From Pseudomonadota bacterium (GTDB lineage Bacteria > Pseudomonadota > Alphaproteobacteria > Micavibrionales > UBA2020): a DNA stretch of 54,344 nucleotides. The position numbers and the translations under genes were made by a program. The stretch is from assembly GCA_021845905.1 (NCBI GenBank), contig JAJZVA010000005.1, forward strand, positions 100,861 to 155,204, read 5' to 3'. The notes under the pieces were generated by a model. It was not told where the DNA came from. It worked only from the letters and a program-made list of their open reading frames with translations, and made no database searches. This document shows positions 48,602 through 54,344 of this stretch, piece by piece. Positions within the stretch are counted from its first letter, which is position 1. Each line of letters opens with the position of its first letter.

Positions 48602-49144
48602 ATGTTAACTGTGGGTCAAAAATTTCCGGAATTCAAGCTAACGGGCGTCGTCTCCTCCGATGACGATACCAGCAAGTCTTTCAAACAAATCACAAACGAG
48701 AGCTACAAGGGCAAGTGGCTGGTTGTCTTCGCGTGGCCGAAGGACTTCACTTTCGTCTGCCCGACCGAAATCGCCACTTTCGGCGAGCTTAACAAGGAAT
48801 TCGAAGGCCGCAAGGCGCAAGTCTTGGGCATGAGCACGGACAGCGACTTCGTACACCTCAACTGGCGCAAGAGCCATCCAGATCTGAAGAACCTGCCGTT
48901 CCCGATGCTCTCGGACATCAGGCACGACCTGTCCAACGCGCTTGGCATCCTGCATGGCGGCGCGGGCGTCTGCCTGCGCGCGACGTTCATTGTCGATCCG
49001 GAAGGCGTCATCCGTCATGTTTCCGTAAACGACCTGAGCGTCGGCCGCAACGTCGAGGAAGTTCTGCGCATTCTGGATGGCCTGCAAAACGGCGGTCTTA
49101 TCCAGTGCGGCTGGAAAAAAGGCGACAAGCCGCTCGCGGCATAA
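48602..49144 (+). CDS. AhpC/TSA-family peroxiredoxin
   Basis: 180 residues with AAAGGG before the ATG. The peroxidatic Cys53 is in FTFVCPTEIATF, and Arg126 is in the expected context (CLRATFIVD). Cys124 and Cys169 (IQCGW) are available as resolving cysteines. The length and C-terminus resemble the AhpC form that works with AhpD, but no ahpD is next to it. It reduces hydrogen and organic peroxides. A strong terminator follows directly. Confidence 0.88.
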   Translation: MLTVGQKFPEFKLTGVVSSDDDTSKSFKQITNESYKGKWLVVFAWPKDFTFVCPTEIATFGELNKEFEGRKAQVLGMSTDSDFVHLNWRKSHPDLKNLPFPMLSDIRHDLSNALGILHGGAGVCLRATFIVDPEGVIRHVSVNDLSVGRNVEEVLRILDGLQNGGLIQCGWKKGDKPLAA

Positions 49145-49165
49145 AGCCAGCGCGTATAGCGATAA

Positions 49166-49195
49166 AAAGGCGCACCGCTAAGGTGCGCCTTTTTT
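49166..49195 (+). terminator. Intrinsic terminator after the peroxiredoxin gene
   Basis: AAAGGCGCACC, 5-nt loop, GGTGCGCCTTT, then TTTT. An 11-bp stem. Confidence 0.9.
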
Positions 49196-49409
49196 GTCAT
49201 GCGCGCGCATTCTTCTGTCATGTTGCGGTGCGGTATTTTTTGCTTGCACGACAACGTTTTTTTTCTTACTGGCTATTTTAACTCTTTCGATACTCCGCTA
49301 CCTTATGATGATCAGGCAAAAGGAGTTCTTAAACGCCATGTCCGCATCCCATTCATCCGCCGCATCCCGTTCCCGCAAACAGCACGCACAGCTTTCCGAA
49401 GGAAAAAAC

Positions 49410-52400
49410 ATGAGCAAAAACGAGAAACAGTCCGGCAAAAAAACGCTCGCCGCTTATTCAAAGGCTTTTTATCAGCGCGTTCCGGTCGAAGACCTGGAAG
49501 GATGGAACGCAAAGGACCTTCACCATGTGATCGCATCGCTGTCCGCGGCGGCCGAGACCCGCAAATCTGGCAAGCGCAACGTGCGGGTGTTCACGCCGGA
49601 GCAAAAGCGCGACGGGTGGCATGCGCCGCACAGCGTCATCGAACTTGTCAACGACGACATGCCGTTCATCATCGACTCGGTGACGGCGGAACTCGCGGCG
49701 CAAAACCTGACGGTCGAAGCGCTGTTCCATCCGATCCTGCAGGTCGCGCGCGCCAAAGGCGGCAAGTTGAAAGACGTCGTGGCGGAAAAGACAGGCGGCT
49801 ACCTCACGGAATCCCATGTGTACATCCAGCTCGAGCAGATGCTCTCGCAGGAAAAAGCCGACAAACTGGCCACGCGTCTCGACGACATTCTCGACGATGT
49901 CCGCGCGGCGACCGGCGACTGGAAGAACCTCATGGTCCGGATGGACGACGTGGTGCGCAGCCTCGAGGCGTCATCGAACGATCCGGCGCGTCCCGACGAT
50001 TTGAGCGAGGCCTATGATTTTTTGAAGTACCTGCAAAACGGCAATTTCACTTTTCTCGGCTATCGCGCCTTCAAGTTTTCGGGCGCGCGCGGCAAAACCC
50101 GCTCCGAAGGCGTGCAGGGCACGGCGCTCGGCGTGCTGAAGCGCGGCAAGACGTCATGCTTCGGCCGCGGCACGGGCTCGCCCGAGGTGGAAGCCATGCG
50201 TCAGTCGAAATCTCCGGTGATGATCAGCAAGCTGATCGACCAGTATTCGACCGTGCACCGTCGCGCGCCGCTCGACGCCGTCAGCATCCGCGTTTTCGAC
50301 CGCAAGGGAAATCTTTCCGGCATGCACCTGTTCGTCGGCCTGTTCACGTCGGGCACTTATTCCTGCCGCACGGGCGAGGTGCCGATCGTCCGCCGCAAGG
50401 TGCAGGGGATCATCAAGCAGTCGGGCTTCCATTCCGGCACGCACGACCGCGCCGCTCTCGAGCATCTGCTGGAGACGATGCCGCGCGACGAACTGTTCCA
50501 GACCGCCGTCGGAGATCTTTACGAGACGGCGATCGGTCTGCTCGGCCTGCAGGCGCGTCACCGCGTCGCGCTCTTCACGCATACCGATCCGATGCAGCAG
50601 TATATGTCGTGCCTCGTCTATGTGCCGCGCGACCGCTATAACACCAAATTCCGCGCGCAGGCAGGGCTCATTCTCGAAGAGGCCGTCGGCGGCGAGGCCA
50701 CGAACTATTTCACCAATCTCGACGACAGTCCGCTGGCGCGCATCCTCTTCACCATCCGCTTCAACGAAGGTTCGCGCAAGCGCTTCGATCAGGCAGAAAC
50801 GGAGCGCAAGCTCATCGAGCTGGGCCGCGAATGGGACGAACGCCTGCGCCAGGTGCTGATCATCACCCACGGCAAGGCGCAGGGCGTGGCGCTGGCCGAC
50901 GCCTACGGCAAGGCCTTTACCGGCGCGTATCACGAATCCGTCGATATCACAAACGCCATCCACGACATCCGCCGTCTCGAGGATCTGCTGGGCAGCGACG
51001 ACAAAATCTGCGTCGATTTCTACCGCCTGCAGGGCGAGCCGGAAAACACCGCGCGGCTCAAGGTCTATCACAAGGGCGCGCCGGTGTCGCTGTCCGACAT
51101 CCTGCCGGTGCTGGAGAACATGGGGCTGAAAGGCCTTTCCGAGATGCCTTATGACGTGCATCCGCGCGACCGCGGCGGCCAGCCGGTCTGGATTCACGAT
51201 TTCACGCTGATGAGCGTCGAGAAGATCAGGATGGACCTCGTCAAGCTCAATTTCGAGGAAACGTTCCTGCAGGTCTGGAAAGGCCGCGCTGAAAACGACG
51301 CCCTCAACAGGCTCGTCTTGAGCGCCAACCTGACGTGGCGAGAGGTCATCATCCTGCGCGCCTACAACAGGATGATGCGCCAGCAGAAGTTCCCGTTCAG
51401 CGTCGCCTATATCGAGCAGGTGCTGGGCATGTATCCGAAGATCGCGCGCGAACTGGTCAATCTCTACCTTGAAATGCACGATCCGAAGCTGAAGATGCCG
51501 CTGGAAAAACGCGGCCATAAAATCTCCGCGCGCATACTCGACATGTTGCAGGACGTGCAAAAGCTCGACCATGACCGCATCCTGCGCGGGTTCGTGACGC
51601 TGATCGAGAATACACTGCGCACCAACTATTTCCAGACCCACGCCGACGGCACGCCGAAATCCGTCCTCGCCGTCAAGCTCAACAGCCACAAGATCCCCGA
51701 TCTGCCGCTGCCGCGTCCGCACGTGGAGATTTTCGTCTATTCCTCGCGCGTCGAGGCGGTGCACCTGCGCGGCGGAGAGATCGCGCGCGGCGGCATCCGC
51801 TGGTCGGACCGTCACGACGACTTCCGCACCGAAATTCTGGGGCTGATGAAGTCGCAGATGGTCAAGAACGCCGTGATCGTGCCGGTCGGCGCGAAAGGCG
51901 GCTTCGTCGTCAAGCAGCCGCCCAAAACCGGCGGACGCGCGGCGTATCAGGAAGAAGGCATCGCCTGTTACAAGATATTCATACGCGCCTTGCTCGACCT
52001 TACCGACAACAACGTCGGCGGCAAAATCGTCCGTCCGAAGGACGTCGTGTGCCACGACGGCATCGACCCTTACCTCGTCGTCGCGGCGGACAAGGGCACG
52101 GCGACCTTCTCCAACATCGCCAACGCGCTGGCGGCCGAGGCCGGCTTCTGGCTCGACGACGCCTTCGCGTCGGGCGGGTCGGCAGGCTACGACCACAAGG
52201 CCATCGCCATCACCGCGCGCGGCGGCTGGGAATCCGTCATGCGCCATTTCCACGAGATGGGCAAGAACACGCAGACGCAGCCCTTCACGCTGGTCGGCGT
52301 CGGCGACATGGCGGGCGACGTTTTCGGCAACGGCATGTTGCTTTCGAAGCAGATGCGCCTGCTCGGCGCGTTCAACCACGTCCACATCTTCTGCGATCCA

Positions 52401-54203
52401 GATCCGGACATCGCCAAAAGCTATGCCGAGCGCCAGCGCCTGTTCAGGGAGCGCGGCGGCTGGGACATGTACGACAAGAAGAAACTCTCCGCGGGCGGCA
52501 TGATCTATGAGCGCTCCGCCAAGACGCTGAGACTGACGCCGCAGATCAAAAAATGCTTCGGGCTTGAAAAAGACAGTGTCACGCCGGACGAGCTGATCGT
52601 CGCGATCCTCAAGGCGGAAGTCGAACTGATCTGGTTCGGCGGCATCGGTACTTACATCAAGAGCTCGAAGCAAAGCCACGCCGACGCCGACGACAAGAGC
52701 AACGACGCGATCCGCATCGACGCCACGGAGGTGCGCGCGCGCGTCATCGGCGAAGGCGCCAATCTCGGCGTGACGCAGCTGGCGCGTGTGGAATACGCGC
52801 GCCTCGGAGGACGCATCAACACCGACTTCATCGACAATTCCGGCGGCGTCGACTGCTCGGACCACGAGGTCAACATCAAGATTCTTCTCGCCGACGTCAT
52901 GGCCAGAGGGAAAATGACGCTCGCGCAACGCAACAAGCTCCTGCAGAAGATGACGAAGGAAGTATCGGCGCTGGTCTTGCGCGACAACTACCAGCAGACG
53001 CAATCCTTGAGCCTTTTGCAATTCAGGGCGAAGGAAAATCTCGGCATGCATGCGGAATTCATCCGCGACCTTGAAAAGGCGGGGCTGATCAAGCGCTCGC
53101 TCGAAGGCTTGCCGGACGAAGAGACGCTGACGCGTCTTGCGCGCGAAGGACGCGGCCTCACAAGGCCGGAGCTTTCCGTTCTGCTCGCCTACGCCAAGAT
53201 GACGCTTTTCACCGAATTGATGAAAACGGATCTTCCCGACGATCCGGCGCTGGAAGGCATGCTGTTCGATTATTTCCCCGAAGAGCTGCATAAATACGCC
53301 AAGGAGATCCGCAATCACAAGCTGAAGCGCGGCATCATCGCGACGCAGGTCGTCAACGTGCTGGTCAACCGCATGGGGCCGACGTTCGTGCAGTCGCGCA
53401 TCCTGAAAGTCGGGGCGAGCGGCGAGGAGGTGATCCGCGCCTTCATGATCGTGATGGAATCGTTCCGCGTGAACGAGCTTCTCAAATCGGTCGAAGCGCT
53501 GGACGGCAAGGCGCCTTATGCGGCGCAGATGACGGCGTTCTACGAGATTTCGCAAATGGTCAAGCGCGCCGTCACGTGGTTCCTGCGTTTCGGCGGCGGC
53601 CACTTGCAGGTGACGGCGGGCATCGCCTCCTACAAGCCGGGCGTGGAAATGCTGCGGCGTGAAATCCGCCGCGTCATCCCGCAAGGCATCGGCGAAGGGC
53701 TTGCCCGCGCCGAGGCGCGTTTCATCGACAAGGGGCTGCCGGTCGAGCTCGCGGAAGGTCTTGCGGTCCTCAACCTGCTCTCTTCGGCAAACGACATCAT
53801 CACTATCGCCCAGCGCACGAAATGCGACATCCGCTCCATCGCGGGAGCCTATTTCGAAACCGGTGAGCTGCTCGGCCTTGATTGGTTGCGGCGGCAGGCG
53901 GCGCATATCGAGCCGCAAAGCAGCTGGCAGGCGCGTGTCGTGAGCGGCCTGACCGATGATTTCTACAGCCAGCAGGCGGCGCTGACGTCGGCGATCCTGC
54001 AGGCCGGCGGCAGAAAACCGAAAGGCACGGCGGCGCACATGCAGAAGAAGCGCATCGACGCGTGGTTCGAAGGGCATCAGGACGTCGTCAGCAAGATCGT
54101 GCAGATGGTATCTGACCTCAAGCGCGAGAAGGACGTCAGCCTCGACATGCTGACGCTTGTCAGCCAGCGCATCGGGCAACTGGTGCATCAGGCGCGCGGT
54201 TAG
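49410..54203 (+). CDS. NAD-specific glutamate dehydrogenase, large (about 180 kDa) type
   Basis: 1,597 residues from ATG 49410, which has GAAGGA about 7 nt upstream. An in-frame ATG at 49338 with a more distant AAAGGAG is an alternative (1,621 residues). It deaminates glutamate to 2-oxoglutarate with NAD. The catalytic region has GGIRWSDRHDDFRTEILGLM, VPVGAKGGFVVK (Lys), VAADKGTATFSN and GVGDMAGDVFGNGMLLS. Long N- and C-terminal regulatory regions are those of the L_1600-type enzyme, known as GdhZ in Caulobacter, where it also links metabolism to FtsZ. The gene is single and intact, ending in TAG. An IS element begins shortly after. Confidence 0.96.
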   Translation: MSKNEKQSGKKTLAAYSKAFYQRVPVEDLEGWNAKDLHHVIASLSAAAETRKSGKRNVRVFTPEQKRDGWHAPHSVIELVNDDMPFIIDSVTAELAAQNLTVEALFHPILQVARAKGGKLKDVVAEKTGGYLTESHVYIQLEQMLSQEKADKLATRLDDILDDVRAATGDWKNLMVRMDDVVRSLEASSNDPARPDDLSEAYDFLKYLQNGNFTFLGYRAFKFSGARGKTRSEGVQGTALGVLKRGKTSCFGRGTGSPEVEAMRQSKSPVMISKLIDQYSTVHRRAPLDAVSIRVFDRKGNLSGMHLFVGLFTSGTYSCRTGEVPIVRRKVQGIIKQSGFHSGTHDRAALEHLLETMPRDELFQTAVGDLYETAIGLLGLQARHRVALFTHTDPMQQYMSCLVYVPRDRYNTKFRAQAGLILEEAVGGEATNYFTNLDDSPLARILFTIRFNEGSRKRFDQAETERKLIELGREWDERLRQVLIITHGKAQGVALADAYGKAFTGAYHESVDITNAIHDIRRLEDLLGSDDKICVDFYRLQGEPENTARLKVYHKGAPVSLSDILPVLENMGLKGLSEMPYDVHPRDRGGQPVWIHDFTLMSVEKIRMDLVKLNFEETFLQVWKGRAENDALNRLVLSANLTWREVIILRAYNRMMRQQKFPFSVAYIEQVLGMYPKIARELVNLYLEMHDPKLKMPLEKRGHKISARILDMLQDVQKLDHDRILRGFVTLIENTLRTNYFQTHADGTPKSVLAVKLNSHKIPDLPLPRPHVEIFVYSSRVEAVHLRGGEIARGGIRWSDRHDDFRTEILGLMKSQMVKNAVIVPVGAKGGFVVKQPPKTGGRAAYQEEGIACYKIFIRALLDLTDNNVGGKIVRPKDVVCHDGIDPYLVVAADKGTATFSNIANALAAEAGFWLDDAFASGGSAGYDHKAIAITARGGWESVMRHFHEMGKNTQTQPFTLVGVGDMAGDVFGNGMLLSKQMRLLGAFNHVHIFCDPDPDIAKSYAERQRLFRERGGWDMYDKKKLSAGGMIYERSAKTLRLTPQIKKCFGLEKDSVTPDELIVAILKAEVELIWFGGIGTYIKSSKQSHADADDKSNDAIRIDATEVRARVIGEGANLGVTQLARVEYARLGGRINTDFIDNSGGVDCSDHEVNIKILLADVMARGKMTLAQRNKLLQKMTKEVSALVLRDNYQQTQSLSLLQFRAKENLGMHAEFIRDLEKAGLIKRSLEGLPDEETLTRLAREGRGLTRPELSVLLAYAKMTLFTELMKTDLPDDPALEGMLFDYFPEELHKYAKEIRNHKLKRGIIATQVVNVLVNRMGPTFVQSRILKVGASGEEVIRAFMIVMESFRVNELLKSVEALDGKAPYAAQMTAFYEISQMVKRAVTWFLRFGGGHLQVTAGIASYKPGVEMLRREIRRVIPQGIGEGLARAEARFIDKGLPVELAEGLAVLNLLSSANDIITIAQRTKCDIRSIAGAYFETGELLGLDWLRRQAAHIEPQSSWQARVVSGLTDDFYSQQAALTSAILQAGGRKPKGTAAHMQKKRIDAWFEGHQDVVSKIVQMVSDLKREKDVSLDMLTLVSQRIGQLVHQARG

Positions 54204-54214
54204 TAGGCGCTCGA

Positions 54215-54344
54215 GGTTAGGACCAATCGACATATAGGATTCCAATAGAACATTGGATGTGATTCACTGACCTTAACCGAGGGAGGTTTTGATGGTGAAG
54301 CGCTATGAAGTGTCTAATAAGCAATGGAAAAAGATAGAGGGTAT
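54215..54344 (+). mobile_element. 5' end of an IS5-type insertion sequence (cut by window)
   Basis: The last 130 bases lead into a transposase start at 54292. The left terminal repeat lies somewhere between the glutamate dehydrogenase stop and about 54240; I cannot fix it without the other end. Confidence 0.55.
54292..54344 (+). CDS. IS5-family transposase, first 17 codons
   Basis: ATG 54292 with GGGAGG 6-10 nt upstream. MVKRYEVSNKQWKKIEG is the usual N-terminus of IS5/IS427-type transposases (Y-E-x-S-x-x-Q-W). The rest is beyond the window. Confidence 0.7.
   Translation, partial: MVKRYEVSNKQWKKIEG

Noticed and set aside
50154-54245. 1,363-codon ORF on the minus strand
   Set aside because: Shadow of the high-GC glutamate dehydrogenase gene; the plus strand carries clear family motifs throughout.

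Overview
This is a high-GC chromosomal segment of an alphaproteobacterium carrying one complete-looking siphovirus-type prophage. The host assignment rests on linked genes: popZ (polar organiser), a CpdR-like response regulator, a TIGR02302/DUF4175 membrane protein, an MJ0042 zinc-ribbon protein, ftsEX, GluQ-RS and a roughly 1,600-residue NAD-glutamate dehydrogenase. The order could be Rhodospirillales- or Micavibrionales-like, but I cannot fix it. No rRNA or CRISPR array is visible.

Left host block (1-13,693). Reading leftward: a truncated DUF218 gene, ftsX and ftsE. Divergent from ftsE are a zinc-ribbon membrane protein and a CpdR-like regulator. Next come a leftward run of a DHH phosphoesterase, a DUF4175 protein, lysA and an LptM-like lipoprotein. 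Then a TlpA-like thioredoxin, a Tat-exported YcbK-type peptidase, a bPH2 membrane protein, popZ, gluQ-RS and an M23 peptidase. The block ends with a near-consensus parS site and tRNA-Thr(GGU).

Prophage (13,654-47,009), bounded by a 41-bp direct repeat. The repeat is the 5' half of tRNA-Thr, so the intact tRNA at attL now has phage DNA upstream of it while its own promoter is stranded at attR. The leftward early operon (20.2 kb down to 13.7 kb) is a chain of tightly overlapping small genes. It includes two neighbouring sliding-clamp genes (one full-length DnaN, one shortened), an ASCH-like protein, an excisionase-like protein and the integrase. The switch region (20.2-21.4 kb) has a CI-like repressor with a linked membrane protein, a leaderless Cro/YdaS-like gene, and matching PL and PR promoters that share an operator. 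Rightward genes follow: C5 and N6 DNA methyltransferases, a DUF1376-type protein, and a second parS site over the start of a small zinc-motif gene. The late genes are terminase, gpW-like connector, portal, fused protease-capsid, tail tube, tail chaperones with a -1 frameshift site, tape measure, tail tip, fibre, and a lysis cassette (endolysin, holin candidate, overlapping spanins, amber-interrupted DUF1003).

Right host block (47,010-54,344). It holds the orphaned tRNA promoter, a metallophosphoesterase, a small lipoprotein, an AhpC-type peroxiredoxin, the large NAD-glutamate dehydrogenase, and the first codons of an IS5-type transposase cut by the window edge.

The points most worth following are the capture of tRNA-Thr expression by the prophage, the paired sliding clamps, the two parS sites (one inside the prophage), and the symmetric PL/PR switch.
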